Shown here piece after piece: positions 18,220-28,095 of a DNA stretch of 64,000 nt. Position numbers and translations under genes: made by a program. The notes beneath the pieces were generated by a model. It was not told the origin of the DNA and did no database searches. It saw only the letters and a list, made by a program, of their open reading frames with translations. Positions within the stretch are counted from its first letter, which is position 1; each line of letters starts with the position of its first letter. This stretch comes from Larkinella terrae (GTDB lineage: Bacteria; Bacteroidota; Bacteroidia; Cytophagales; Spirosomataceae), in contig NZ_WJXZ01000012.1 in assembly GCF_009668025.1 (NCBI RefSeq), positions 434,001-498,000 on the forward strand. The letters run 5' to 3'.

Positions 18220-20694
18220 CTACAACGTCAATAGATAGCTTTTTCCGCTTTGCGTCGGGAAATCATACACGAAGGTTTCCTTCAGCGGCAGCGGGTTGAG
18301 TGTGGCCTGGGATGAAATCAAGGGTTTGGCGGTTTCTTCGGGCTGATAAAACGGATTCGGATTGGTACCCTGAGCGGTTTTCAACGCTACTCCGTTCGCT
18401 TTCAGCATGTTCGGAACCCGAATCCGGCAGTTGCCGCCCTGGTTGGATTTGATGGTCAGCTTCGCAATTTTGCCGTCTTTCCATTCCATCGACACCAATT
18501 CAAAACCGCCCCGCGCCCGCAAACCGCTGACTTTGCCGTCCTTCCAGACGTCGGGCAGGGCGGGCAGCAGGTGAACGGTTCCGTCGTGGCTTTGCAGCAG
18601 CATTTCGGCCACACCCGCCGTACAGCCAAAATTGCCGTCGATCTGGAACGGCGGATGCGCGTCGAACAGGTTGGTATACGTTCCGCCACCGCCTTTTTTG
18701 CCGGGTGCATTGACGGGCGAAAGCTGGTCGGTGATGAGTTTGTAGGCCCGGTTTCCGTCGAGCAGCCGCGCCCACCAGTTGACTTTCCAGCCCATCGACC
18801 AACCCGTCGAAACGTCGCCCCGGTGTTCAAGCGAGGTGCGGGCCGCGCTGAACAGCTCGGGCGTGCGGTAAGCCGACAGTTGCCCAGCTGGGTACAAACC
18901 GTACAGGTGCGAAATGTGGCGGTGTTGGTCTTTCGGGTTGTCGAGGTCTTCCAGCCATTCCTGCAACTGCCCGAACTGGCCGACCTGCATCGGTGCCAGC
19001 CGGGCGCGTTTTTCCTTCAGAATTTTGACAAAATCCGCATCCGTATTCAGGGCTTCGGCCGACCGGAGGGCTGCCGTGAAAATGTCGAAAACCAGTTGAT
19101 TGTCCATCGTATGTCCCGCACCGATCGTGACGTTCGGGCGGCTGGTGGGCGCGTTTTCGGGCGACATACTGGGGCAAACCACCAGCCAATGGTGCGTTGG
19201 TTCTTCCACCAGAAAATCGACAAAGAACTGAGCGGCCCCTTTGATGGCCGGATAGACCGATTTCAGGTACGTTTTGTCGCCGGAATACCGGTATTTTTCC
19301 CAGGCATGCTGGCTGAGCCAGGCCCCGCTCATCGGCCACATGGCATAGAAAACCGGATCGACCAGCCCGGTAATCCGCCACAAATCGGTGTTGTGGTGGG
19401 CCACCCAGCCCCCCGCGCCGTACATAGTTCTGGCGGTTTCCTGACCGGTTTGCGATAAATCCTTGACCATCTGAATCAGCGGCTCGTGCAGTTCAGTCAG
19501 GTTCGTGACCTCCGCGGGCCAGTAATTCATTTCGGTGTTGATGTTAATCGTATACTTACTGTCCCAGGGCGGACTCATTTGCTGATTCCAGATGCCCTGC
19601 AAGGTCGCAGGCTGCCCCCCTACGCCGTTACGCCCGGGTTGTGAGCAGGAAATCAGCAAATAACGCCCAAACTGGAAATACAGCGAAACCAGTTGCGGAT
19701 CGTTGCCGGAGGCAAACTGCCGGATTCGCTCGTCGGTGGGCAATTTGGCCGCATCGGTTGTACCCAGATCCAGTTTTACCCGATCAAAGTATTTTTGGTA
19801 AGCGGCCACGTGATCCTGCAAAACGGTTTTGAACGGGCGCGCCATCACCCGGTTTAACGGTTCTTCGGCTTTGGCTTGCGGATTGGCGGTCAGGGTTTTG
19901 TAATCCACAAAATTGGTCCCGATCGACACGTAGAGCGTCGCGGCATTCGCACCCGTTACCACCACCGACGTATCGTTGCGACTGAGCTGCCCCCCTTCCG
20001 GCAAAACCCGGACGTGGGCATTGAACCGCACCTGCCCTTTGACGCCTTCGTGGTCGCTGGTGATGCCGCTTAAAATCAGTTTGTTCGTCTCCTCGGTCTG
20101 GCGCTCGGTTTTCTGCGGACTGTTCAGAAAAGTCGTGAAGGTCAGTTTGCCCGGCTGGCTGGCCGTCAGTCGAACGGCGATGACCTGATCGGGTACGGAA
20201 GCGATCACCTGCCGGGTATATTTGACACCCGCAACCGTATAAGATGTGGTGGTAACGGCCCGCTCCAGATCCAGTTCGCGGTAATAGTCGGTGAAGGAGT
20301 CGTGACCGGCAAACGCCAGATTCAGGTTGCCGACGGGCTGGAACATCATGCCCTGCGCCTTTTTAGACTCAACTTTTTCGGCCGCCAGTTTCTGAGCTTC
20401 AGCATGTTTCCCTTCAAAAATCAGTTTCCGGATGGTCGGCAAAACCGCCAGCGCATCGGGATTGTCGTTGCGGTTTGGCCCGCCCGACCAGACCGAAGAT
20501 TCGTTCAGTTTGATTATTTCCTGTTCCGGATTTCCGTAAACCATCGCGCCCAACCGCCCGTTGCCGACGGGCAGGGCATCCGTCCAGATTTTGCCCGCGG
20601 GTTTGTTGTACCAAAGTTTTAGGGAAGCCGGTTGCTGTGCGTGGCCGATCAGGGTAAAAACGGACAGAAACAGGCTAACTAATAGAGTTTTCAT
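18220..20694 (-). CDS. Glycoside hydrolase family 95 (alpha-L-fucosidase type)
   Basis: 824 residues from ATG 20694; ATG 20703 is also possible, and the open frame runs to 20781. A signal peptide ([20 protein letters not shown]) is followed by the N-terminal beta domain [26 protein letters not shown]...NESSVWSGG and the (alpha/alpha)6 barrel with [26 protein letters not shown] and [10 protein letters not shown], all hallmark GH95 segments. GH95 enzymes remove alpha-1,2-L-fucose (some act on L-galactose) from plant or host glycans. It is the first gene of a reverse-strand group of three. No SusC/D pair lies directly beside it; the nearest is 4 kb away. Confidence 0.93.
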   Translation of the reverse strand: MKTLLVSLFLSVFTLIGHAQQPASLKLWYNKPAGKIWTDALPVGNGRLGAMVYGNPEQEIIKLNESSVWSGGPNRNDNPDALAVLPTIRKLIFEGKHAEAQKLAAEKVESKKAQGMMFQPVGNLNLAFAGHDSFTDYYRELDLERAVTTTSYTVAGVKYTRQVIASVPDQVIAVRLTASQPGKLTFTTFLNSPQKTERQTEETNKLILSGITSDHEGVKGQVRFNAHVRVLPEGGQLSRNDTSVVVTGANAATLYVSIGTNFVDYKTLTANPQAKAEEPLNRVMARPFKTVLQDHVAAYQKYFDRVKLDLGTTDAAKLPTDERIRQFASGNDPQLVSLYFQFGRYLLISCSQPGRNGVGGQPATLQGIWNQQMSPPWDSKYTININTEMNYWPAEVTNLTELHEPLIQMVKDLSQTGQETARTMYGAGGWVAHHNTDLWRITGLVDPVFYAMWPMSGAWLSQHAWEKYRYSGDKTYLKSVYPAIKGAAQFFVDFLVEEPTHHWLVVCPSMSPENAPTSRPNVTIGAGHTMDNQLVFDIFTAALRSAEALNTDADFVKILKEKRARLAPMQVGQFGQLQEWLEDLDNPKDQHRHISHLYGLYPAGQLSAYRTPELFSAARTSLEHRGDVSTGWSMGWKVNWWARLLDGNRAYKLITDQLSPVNAPGKKGGGGTYTNLFDAHPPFQIDGNFGCTAGVAEMLLQSHDGTVHLLPALPDVWKDGKVSGLRARGGFELVSMEWKDGKIAKLTIKSNQGGNCRIRVPNMLKANGVALKTAQGTNPNPFYQPEETAKPLISSQATLNPLPLKETFVYDFPTQSGKSYLLTL

Positions 20695-20804
20695 AGGGTT
20701 CATTAACCAAAATTTAGGAGTAGCTCGCGGGCGGTTTTTGTTTCGGAACACCTTTTCGCAAAACCGGTCAGGTACCGGCAATAAAAGGAACGGACTGTGT
20801 TTAC

Positions 20805-21239
20805 CTACCCCCTTTGCGGCTCATCTTTCACTCTTTCCAGACCATTTCGGATGCCCGATCGGATCATTTCTCCGTAACCGTCGTTCGGTAAATAGCCGAC
20901 AAAAGACTGTGCCAGTTGATAATGTTTCCGCGCCCGATCAAAATCCCGCAGATCCTCGTAGCCTTTTCCGCTGTTCAGGTAAAGAGACGGATAAGCAGCC
21001 CGGATGTCTTCCTGATTGTCGAGCAAGGCAAATTGGAGCGCGGTTTCGTCCCATTTTAACTTGTCGTTGACGCTCGGTTGCTGGCGGGCGACGTAATGGG
21101 CGGCAACAAACTTTTCAAAATGCGTGGTGGCTTCCGCCCAGGCTTGCTGAAAGAATGGACGCGCTTTTTCGGGCTCTCCTTCGTAGTTCATTCCCTGTGC
21201 GCAGAGTTGCACGATTTTGTTATTGGTATCGAAAGGCAT
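20805..21239 (-). CDS. Small TPR-like helical protein
   Basis: 144 residues, no signal peptide. Helix pairs with the TPR pattern of small and large residues ([17 protein letters not shown] about 21-37; [23 protein letters not shown] about 91-113) suggest two or three TPR-like units. Related Bacteroidota proteins are sometimes mislabelled as rRNA methyltransferases. No catalytic motif is seen. It stands alone between the GH95 gene and the decayed genes upstream. Confidence 0.7.
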   Translation of the reverse strand: MPFDTNNKIVQLCAQGMNYEGEPEKARPFFQQAWAEATTHFEKFVAAHYVARQQPSVNDKLKWDETALQFALLDNQEDIRAAYPSLYLNSGKGYEDLRDFDRARKHYQLAQSFVGYLPNDGYGEMIRSGIRNGLERVKDEPQRG

Positions 21240-21321
21240 TGGATAAACGCGTTTAGAATATACTCTCTTAACCAGTTCAAAAATAGTCGATTAGTTGAAG
21301 CCAAAACCCAAACCGGATTGA

Positions 21322-21522
21322 TTATTTGCCATTTCGGACCGGTTTATTCCAGAAAATAAACGTCCCGCGATCGGTTGACGAAACGATGTCGATGGCACCG
21401 TCTTTGTTCAGATCGACGGCCAGCACGTCCGAACCCGCACCGGAGCGGTTGTGAATCAGTTCGGGAACAAACTCCGATCCGCCGGGCGCTTTCGGGCTCC
21501 GAACCATCCGGTACCAGTACAA
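21322..21522 (-). pseudogene. Fragment of an FG-GAP/VCBS repeat protein (C-terminus)
   Basis: The reading frame gives about 66 residues with FVPELIHNRSGAGSDVLAV, DLNKDGAIDIV and GTFIFWNKP. DxNxDGxxD is the calcium-binding loop of FG-GAP repeats, and the ending resembles the last blade of exported VCBS-repeat proteins. There is no usable start: a stop codon (TAA) lies three codons upstream, and the rest of the gene is missing. It is best read as the surviving tail of a deleted gene. Confidence 0.7.
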
Positions 21523-21589
21523 AACCGGTTATCCCAGCGACGCGATTCACCTTTTGGGTTGAGGTACACCGTTGCGCGGGGCGGCCCGG

Positions 21590-21757
21590 TCAGAACTTGG
21601 ACTGATCGAGCCGCCCGCCGTATTCGGGCCAGTTTTGGGACGATTCTGCATCTGCTGGCTGGCGGTTTTTTTGAGCCAGCCGGTTACAACCCAGACTAAT
21701 CAGCAGCATGAGAAATACGTTCCGGCTCAACGGTTTGATCAGCCCAGAAATAGTCAT
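21590..21757 (-). pseudogene. Fragment of a PQQ-dependent dehydrogenase (N-terminus)
   Basis: From ATG 21757 a 55-residue frame encodes a lipoprotein-like signal (FLMLLISLGC, Cys24), a linker and NWPEYGGRLDQSKF, then stops at TGA (21590-21592). A W-P-x-Y-G-G-x5-S-K-(Y/F) segment is the start of the beta-propeller in PQQ-dependent glucose and alcohol dehydrogenases, which are about 700 residues long. Only the start survives. A 27-bp sequence almost identical to the one upstream of susC lies 76 bp before the ATG (21834-21860), so the lost gene probably shared its control. Confidence 0.72.
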
Positions 21758-21833
21758 GAAAAAAGGTTTAGGAATAGTTTTGACAAATCCGGTATTTTTC
21801 TGGATTTATCGGACACAAATTACGCGCGGTCCT

Positions 21834-21860
21834 CTTAAGAAAATCTTAATAAATGCTTAA
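21834..21860 (-). promoter_or_regulatory. TTAAG triple direct repeat (second copy of putative operator)
   Basis: Read on the reverse strand this is TTAAG-CATTTA-TTAAG-ATTTTC-TTAAG: three TTAAG units at an exact 11-bp pitch. It differs from the copy upstream of susC (24736-24762) at one base in 27. It lies 76 bp upstream of the ATG of the decayed PQQ-dehydrogenase fragment. Confidence 0.7.
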
Positions 21861-21913
21861 CGGAAGGGAAAACCGGGCGGGATTTACGCAAAAATCAGCC
21901 AGGAATTTCGGAT

Positions 21914-24505
21914 TCAGTCGATAATGGCCGAGAATGGCTGCTCGTATTCTTCGCCGTAGATGGCTTTGTAGTCGCGGGTAAATTTCTCGAACGTATTCTT
22001 GGCCAGCGTGTGTTTTCCCATGAGCGACAGTGCCTTGCATTTCAAAATAATGGCGTCTTCGTTGACGGGGTCGTAATAAAAAATGAAGTTGGTGAGCTCG
22101 ATCAGGAATTCCGGATCTTCGCTAATATCCAGTTTTTCAGCGTATTGCAGAAACGTATTGATAATTTTATTGGAACTGTCGGCCTTGAAATCGTCCAGCC
22201 AGTAGTATTCGGTATTCAGTAAAAAAGAACCTCGCTTGGTGATTTCGCCCAGCTCGAAAATGGTCTGTCTTGTCAGGGCGGCTTTGTGGTGGATAATCGC
22301 CATATAACGCTCGTAATCGACGTAAAGCTGGCTAAAGTCGAACTCCATTTTCCAATAACCGGACTCTTTGGAGAGCGAACAAAAACCGACTTTGTCCAGA
22401 ATATTACGCAGTTTGGCGATGTTAACCGAGCGGTTATTGCTCGCATCCCGCCCGGATTTGTCGGGCCAGAGAATTTCGTTGAGTTTTTCGGACGGAACCC
22501 CGCGCTGCTTGTCGATGCTGTTGAGCGCCAGCAGCAGAAAAAGCTCTTTCAGCAAGGGCGTAAACGACTTGGTAATGTCGCAGCCGTCGTGGTCGATCAC
22601 CTGAAAATTACCAAAAAAGAAGATGCTCGCTCTGGGCGTCGGTTCGGTCCCGGAAACGCTGTTGACCGGAAGTTTTTCCGCTGTTGGAAGTGGTTCCGGT
22701 TCCAGAAGTCGACCGGCCACTTCGGCTTTCTGCCGGGCTGAAGTCCGGCGTTTTTTCCGGAAATACAGAAAAAAAAGTACGCCCGCGCCAAAAACCGCCA
22801 GCCCGAATAAACCGTATTGAACGGACGATTGCTGCTCCGGAACGGCACGCGTTTCCAACGCATTCGGCGGAAACGAAATTGAATACAACTTGACATCCGT
22901 GGTGTTGTTCGGTTCATTGCGATACAGCACCACCGCAATCAGTTTCTGGCTAACCGGGCAATAATACAGGTCCGAATACGAGTGAATGTCGTGAAACTGG
23001 TACGGAATGGAATGCCCTACCAGCTCATACGTTGGTTCCGACAACGAACCACGAATCAGTTGGAGCTGCGATTTAAACTGTTGATTAGGAAATATAAGTC
23101 CGTAAAAAACCTTCGCTTTCGGATCGATAACGAGCGAATTGGCAAATGCAAAATCCGTTTTCGGAACGTTTAATTCGTAGATTTTCCGGAACGTATTGTC
23201 CTTCATCCGGTATTCCAGAAGGTCATAATTGCTCTTGGGATTGAGCATTTGTTCGCCCGTCAAACTGCCATAACCGCCGATCAGATAAGCAGTGTCAGCG
23301 GAGGAATTTGTACCCAAAGCGGCAAGATAACGGGGCGTATACACGTTACCAGTTATCGGAACGGTTTCCCACTGTTTCGTCGCAAACCGGTACCGGTGAA
23401 TGCGGTTTTTGTACGTCAACTGACCGTAGCCACCCAGGATATAAAGCGACGAGTCAGCTCCGATAAACTGGTTAGCATGCCAGAATTCCGTTACTTTAAC
23501 GTGGCTGGGTGTAATCGTTTCGGTAGCCCAGCCGCGCAAAACCGGGTCATAGACCGAAACCGCTTTCTGGTCCACAAAATAGTCGTACAGGCGGGCGGTA
23601 TACGGATTGTAAATGGCCTGACTGCCCAGAAAGAAGCTCTGGGGCGGGTTTTTGTGCAATTGCACTGAGCCCTGCCGCTTTCGAACGGCGTATTGATAGA
23701 GCGCATTCGAACCAATCACGTACACGGTTTCGGATTTCGGATCAAATGCAACGCTCGTCCGGCCTTTCAGCGACAACTGATCCGTTAGTTTCCATTCGTT
23801 GTGCAGCGATTTGATCCAGACCGGATTTTTAACGGAGGCAACCCGGCCGGAAATCTCATCTTTGGCCGTCGTTCCCCCGACTTCGTTCAGCGGCCAGTGG
23901 TAAACCGGTTCGTCGTTTTCAGACAGAATTATATCTTTTAGATTCATCGGCGGAACATCTTTCGATTTGAACCGGTTAAATTCGTTTCCGCCAAAAAATA
24001 GTTTAAAACAACCCCGTTCTTTAAAATGGATTTTATCCGTGATCACCAGCCTGTCATTGACATAAACGTGCATCGCCTGGCTCTTCAGATCCAGTTGCAG
24101 TTTAAAACGGTTCCAGTGGTGGTATAAATGCGCCGAGTCGATTTTAATCACGGATTGCGAAAACCGCTCGCCAATAATCATTTTAAAATTCAGCGATTTC
24201 TGGTCGTAAAGCAGATCGAGGTTCTGCGCATCGTCCTGAATCATCCGGAAAATGTAGCCAAAATACGTTTTGTAGCTGCTTGCCAGCGACACATCGAACG
24301 ACAGCTCGATATTCCCATCGAGACACAACGGTTTTTCGGGAGCCAGATCCAGCGAAGTCCGGTTGTCCTGCATTTCTTCCTGCCCCACAAACCGCAAACC
24401 GTAGGACTGAGCCCAAAGCGAAACCGTCGCCGACAGCAGGGCGATTAGGGTAAAAAAGAAGGAACGTCGTAAAAAGCTGGATAGTGATTGGTTAAAGCCC
24501 TCCAT
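21914..24505 (-). CDS. Trans-envelope one-component regulator: exported LamG/kelch-like sensor, membrane segment, cytoplasmic winged helix and BTAD-like tail
   Basis: 863 residues from ATG 24505 (the frame is open to 24565). The signal/anchor RSFFFTLIALLSATVSLWAQ comes first. A LamG-like beta domain (about 30-215; FDVSLASSYKTYFGYIFRM, LYHHWNRFKLQLD) precedes kelch-like repeats (about 250-530; LYILGGYGQLTYKNRIHRY and AYLIGGYGSLTGEQ). One membrane segment (about 557-577, GLFGLAVFGAGVLFFLYF then RKKRR) leads to a winged-helix domain (FFFGNFQVIDHDG...SEKLNEILWPDK...SVNIAKLRNIL) like OmpR/SARP proteins, then a helical BTAD-like tail. Positive residues after the segment place the DNA-binding part in the cytoplasm. 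There is no kinase or receiver domain. It is divergent from susC, so it is the likely regulator of the locus. Domain names are by pattern, not search. Confidence 0.78.
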   Translation of the reverse strand: MEGFNQSLSSFLRRSFFFTLIALLSATVSLWAQSYGLRFVGQEEMQDNRTSLDLAPEKPLCLDGNIELSFDVSLASSYKTYFGYIFRMIQDDAQNLDLLYDQKSLNFKMIIGERFSQSVIKIDSAHLYHHWNRFKLQLDLKSQAMHVYVNDRLVITDKIHFKERGCFKLFFGGNEFNRFKSKDVPPMNLKDIILSENDEPVYHWPLNEVGGTTAKDEISGRVASVKNPVWIKSLHNEWKLTDQLSLKGRTSVAFDPKSETVYVIGSNALYQYAVRKRQGSVQLHKNPPQSFFLGSQAIYNPYTARLYDYFVDQKAVSVYDPVLRGWATETITPSHVKVTEFWHANQFIGADSSLYILGGYGQLTYKNRIHRYRFATKQWETVPITGNVYTPRYLAALGTNSSADTAYLIGGYGSLTGEQMLNPKSNYDLLEYRMKDNTFRKIYELNVPKTDFAFANSLVIDPKAKVFYGLIFPNQQFKSQLQLIRGSLSEPTYELVGHSIPYQFHDIHSYSDLYYCPVSQKLIAVVLYRNEPNNTTDVKLYSISFPPNALETRAVPEQQSSVQYGLFGLAVFGAGVLFFLYFRKKRRTSARQKAEVAGRLLEPEPLPTAEKLPVNSVSGTEPTPRASIFFFGNFQVIDHDGCDITKSFTPLLKELFLLLALNSIDKQRGVPSEKLNEILWPDKSGRDASNNRSVNIAKLRNILDKVGFCSLSKESGYWKMEFDFSQLYVDYERYMAIIHHKAALTRQTIFELGEITKRGSFLLNTEYYWLDDFKADSSNKIINTFLQYAEKLDISEDPEFLIELTNFIFYYDPVNEDAIILKCKALSLMGKHTLAKNTFEKFTRDYKAIYGEEYEQPFSAIID

Positions 24506-24735
24506 TATTCTGGTTTTCCCGCCCGTCAGTCGGTATTGGTTGACTATTTGAGCGTCGCCTTTCATTGTACGGCTTACATTTTTCGGGACGAATGGCGTCT
24601 ACAATGCCCCTAAGTTATCCAATATTCGCCTTCTGTCAAAGCCGGTGGGTTGTTTCCGCAGTGCCGGAATGGACTGAATTAAATTAGAAAAAAACCATAA
24701 TAAAATTGATAAAACACAGACAGAAGCCCTCTGAA

Positions 24736-24762
24736 TTAAGCATTTATTAAGATTTTTTTAAG
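24736..24762 (+). promoter_or_regulatory. TTAAG triple direct repeat, putative operator upstream of susC
   Basis: TTAAG occurs at 24736, 24747 and 24758, an exact 11-bp pitch or one helical turn. Direct repeats with an 11-bp pitch are the known binding mode of OmpR/PhoB and SARP winged-helix activators. It sits in the 279-bp divergent region between regulator start 24505 and the susC frame. No clear TAnnTTTG promoter is seen beside it, which fits an activator-dependent promoter. Confidence 0.65.
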
Positions 24763-24811
24763 CCCTGACGGCGTTCTTCGCCCCATGTTTTATCCAATAA
24801 AATCAGGGTTT

Positions 24812-27800
24812 ATGCAAAAATTTTTATCGCATTTAAGGACCGTGCGCGTGCCATTTGCGCACCTCGCAAGGGTGTTCCTGCTGAGCGGATTGTCGGCAGC
24901 GCTGCCCGCACAGGCTCAGGAACTGCTGGCCCGCCGGGCGGAGCTGCCTGCGGTTTCGTCGGCCAGTCCGTCCCGGCTGCCAAACGCCGTGTCCGCTGGT
25001 AAAATACAGGATCGCACGATTACGGGGAAAGTTTCCGACGAAAAAGGAGCGGTTTTGCCGGGGGTGAACATCGTCATCAAGGGCACCACGCGCGGGACAA
25101 CCACCAACGAGAAAGGCGCTTATTCGCTCAGCATTCCGAACGGACCTACCACGCTGGTGTATTCGTTTGTCGGCTACATTTCCTACGAAGTCAGTGTCGA
25201 CAACCGCAGTGTGCTCGACGTAACGCTGAAAGAAGATGCGCAGGCGCTGGGCGAGGTCGTGGTGGTGGGCTACGGTACGCAACGCAAGGTGAACGTGACG
25301 GGTGCCATTGCAACCGTGGCCAGTAAAGAATTGGTCATCAACGCAAACAACGATGTTACCAACACACTGACCGGCCGGGCACCGGGCGTTCGCGTCGTTC
25401 AGTTGTCGAGCCAGCCCGGTAAATACGATTCCCAGATCGACATTCGCGGGTTTAGTTACACCGATCCGAACGACATCAACGGCAACCAGACCGGTGGTCC
25501 TCTGATCATCGTGGATGGCGTGCAGCGCGATAAGGCCGGTTTTGACCGACTGGACCCGAACGAGATTGAAAGCGTATCAATTCTGAAAGACGCAACGGCG
25601 GCCATATACGGCGTCAAAGCAGCCAATGGCGTCGTGCTGGTGACGACCAAGAAAGGCAGCCAGGGCAAGGTGCAGGTCAATTATACGACGCACGTCGGGC
25701 AACAGATTATAACCCGTTACCCGGCTTTGTCGAATGCATTTCAATACGCTACCCTGTACAATGAACAGCAGGTAAACAACAACATCAGCAACCGCGGTGA
25801 ATTGACGCCACCCAAGTATTCGGCCGCACAACTGGCGGATTTTCAGAGCGGTAAGGCCACAAGTACGGATTTTTTGAAGGCGGTTTTGCGGGATCGGGCG
25901 TCACAGCAGCAGCACAACCTGACCATTAACGGCGGAACGGACAAACTGCGGTATTTTGCTTCTGCCGGTTTTTTTGGGGAAGGCGGTTTGTTCAACTCCG
26001 ACATTTTGATGGGGAAAAAATACAACTTGCGGCTCAACGTCGACGCCGAACTGACCAAGGGTCTGACGATGGGCGCGAACATTGCGTTGATCAACTCCAT
26101 CAGCCGGGAGCCGAGCCAGGCCATGTGGGCGTTGCTGAAAAACACCTGGCAGTGGGACCCCACCGAACCGCTTTATTCCAACAACGACCCGGCTTATCTG
26201 CGGCAACCGCTCAGTGCGCTGAGTCACCCAATTGCCGATTTTTCGGAAGCCTACAGTGGTTATAATCGGAACGACGAAAAATTCCTGACGTCCACTTTTC
26301 AGTTGGGATACGTGGTGCCGTTTGTGAAAGGGCTGAGCGTCAAGGCGCAGTACGCGTACGACATCAACTACAATTTCCGGAAGCAGTTCACCAAAAAATA
26401 CAATCAGTACGAATACCTGTTCGACGCGGCCACGCAGACGTATTACCAGAAACCGTATCTGCACCTGGCTCCTTCCCGTATCAGCGAGGCATTTGGGCAG
26501 GGAAAACGGAACGATTTGCAGCTATCGTTCAATTACCAGAATAGCTTCGGAAAACACAATGTTGGCGCTCTGGGCCTGTATGAGCAGATCGACCGGGTGA
26601 ACAACAGCAACAATGCCTCCACGCAGTTTATCATCGATGCCGTTGACCAGCTCGCGGCCGGGAGCCGGAAAACCGATGCCATTGGCTCCGGCTACAGTTC
26701 AAGCGCCAACATGAGCTACGTGGGCCGCGTCAATTACGATTACGCCGGGAAGTATCTGGTGGAGGCCGGTTTTCGCTACGACGGTTCGTCGAGCTTTCCG
26801 AAAAACAGTCGCTGGGGCTTTTTCCCGTATTTCTCGGCGGGCTGGCGGCTTTCCGAGGAAGTCTTTGTTCGGAACAACCTGCCGTTCATTTCCAATCTGA
26901 AACTGCGCGGTTCCTACGGCGTGCTGGGCGACGACGGTATTGCAGGCGCGTCGTTCCAGTTCCTGACCGGTTATACCTACCCCAGCAGTGGCTATCAGTT
27001 TGGAACGAACTTCGTGGGTGGTCTGGGTTTCAAAAACTCGGCGAATCCGAACATTACCTGGTACACCTCGACAACCACCAATTTCGGGCTGGAAGGATCG
27101 CTCTGGAACAACCTGCTCACGTTCGAAGCCGATGTGTTCCGCCGGGATCGCGACGGTTTGCTGGGCGACCGGATTTCGACCATTCCGGCGACATACGGTG
27201 TCAACCTGCCGCAAGTTAATCTGAATCAGGACCGTACGCAGGGCTTTGAACTCGTTCTGGGCCACCGCAACAAATTTCGGGATATCAATTACTCGATTTC
27301 GGCCAACATGAGCTACGCCCGGACGCAATACCGTTACCGCGAAGAAACGCCCGCGAACAGCGACTATGATTACTGGCGAAACCGCAATGCCGGACGTTTC
27401 AACGACATTGTGTGGGGATACAAAACCGATGGTCAGTTTACGAGCCTCGAGGAAATCCGGAACTGGGCCATTATGGACGGTGCCGGAAACCGCACCATCC
27501 TGCCCGGCGACATTCGGTACGTGGACCTGAACGGCGACGGCATTATCAACAATCTCGACGAAACCGTGATCGGGCGCGGGCAGAGCAAACCGGCTATTTA
27601 TTTCGGTACGAACATTACCGTTTCGTGGAAAGGCTTCGACATTTCGATGCTGTTGCAGGGCGCGACCATGTATCAGGTGGCGTATCAGGATCAACTGTCA
27701 CGGCCCTTCTACTTCCAGACGGCCAACCCGATCAGCGCGTTCAACGATCGCTGGCACCGCTCGGACATCGTGGATGCCTCCAGCCAATGGATTCCGGGAA

Positions 27801-28087
27801 AATATCCGTCGACCGGCCAGCGGCAGAACTACAAGAGCAACGAGTTCTGGCGGTTCGATGCCACGTACATGCGCGTGAAAAGCCTGGAAGTGGGTTACAG
27901 TTTGCCGAAAACGCTGTTGAGCAAAGCCCACATCAAAGGATTACGCGTCTTCGGAAACGGTTACAACCTGTTTACGTTCTCGAAAGGACTCGATTTCGTG
28001 GACCCGGAATACACGGATGACCGGCTGTACAGTTACAACTACCCGCTTACGATGAACGTGAATTTGGGTCTCCAACTTTCTTTTTGA
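24812..28087 (+). CDS. SusC/RagA-family TonB-linked outer-membrane transporter
   Basis: 1091 residues from ATG 24812 (in-frame ATG at 24785 also possible). The signal peptide ends near LPAQAQ. A carboxypeptidase-regulatory-like domain follows (ITGKVSDEKGAVLPGVNIVIKGT...), then EVVVVGYGTQRK leading into the plug domain (IRGFSYTDP; GPLIIVDGVQRD; IESVSILKDATAAIYGVKAANGVVLVTTKKG). A beta barrel follows and ends in LGLQLSF with the aromatic C-terminus needed for outer-membrane insertion. SusC proteins import glycans or other large nutrients with SusD as lid. The substrate is unknown. The stop overlaps the open frame of the susD gene. Confidence 0.95.
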   Translation: MQKFLSHLRTVRVPFAHLARVFLLSGLSAALPAQAQELLARRAELPAVSSASPSRLPNAVSAGKIQDRTITGKVSDEKGAVLPGVNIVIKGTTRGTTTNEKGAYSLSIPNGPTTLVYSFVGYISYEVSVDNRSVLDVTLKEDAQALGEVVVVGYGTQRKVNVTGAIATVASKELVINANNDVTNTLTGRAPGVRVVQLSSQPGKYDSQIDIRGFSYTDPNDINGNQTGGPLIIVDGVQRDKAGFDRLDPNEIESVSILKDATAAIYGVKAANGVVLVTTKKGSQGKVQVNYTTHVGQQIITRYPALSNAFQYATLYNEQQVNNNISNRGELTPPKYSAAQLADFQSGKATSTDFLKAVLRDRASQQQHNLTINGGTDKLRYFASAGFFGEGGLFNSDILMGKKYNLRLNVDAELTKGLTMGANIALINSISREPSQAMWALLKNTWQWDPTEPLYSNNDPAYLRQPLSALSHPIADFSEAYSGYNRNDEKFLTSTFQLGYVVPFVKGLSVKAQYAYDINYNFRKQFTKKYNQYEYLFDAATQTYYQKPYLHLAPSRISEAFGQGKRNDLQLSFNYQNSFGKHNVGALGLYEQIDRVNNSNNASTQFIIDAVDQLAAGSRKTDAIGSGYSSSANMSYVGRVNYDYAGKYLVEAGFRYDGSSSFPKNSRWGFFPYFSAGWRLSEEVFVRNNLPFISNLKLRGSYGVLGDDGIAGASFQFLTGYTYPSSGYQFGTNFVGGLGFKNSANPNITWYTSTTTNFGLEGSLWNNLLTFEADVFRRDRDGLLGDRISTIPATYGVNLPQVNLNQDRTQGFELVLGHRNKFRDINYSISANMSYARTQYRYREETPANSDYDYWRNRNAGRFNDIVWGYKTDGQFTSLEEIRNWAIMDGAGNRTILPGDIRYVDLNGDGIINNLDETVIGRGQSKPAIYFGTNITVSWKGFDISMLLQGATMYQVAYQDQLSRPFYFQTANPISAFNDRWHRSDIVDASSQWIPGKYPSTGQRQNYKSNEFWRFDATYMRVKSLEVGYSLPKTLLSKAHIKGLRVFGNGYNLFTFSKGLDFVDPEYTDDRLYSYNYPLTMNVNLGLQLSF

Positions 28088-28095
28088 AATCCAAG

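Noticed and set aside
26699-27694. 331-codon open frame opposite susC
   Set aside because: Antisense shadow of a certain gene; Val/Arg/His-rich translation with no recognisable domain.
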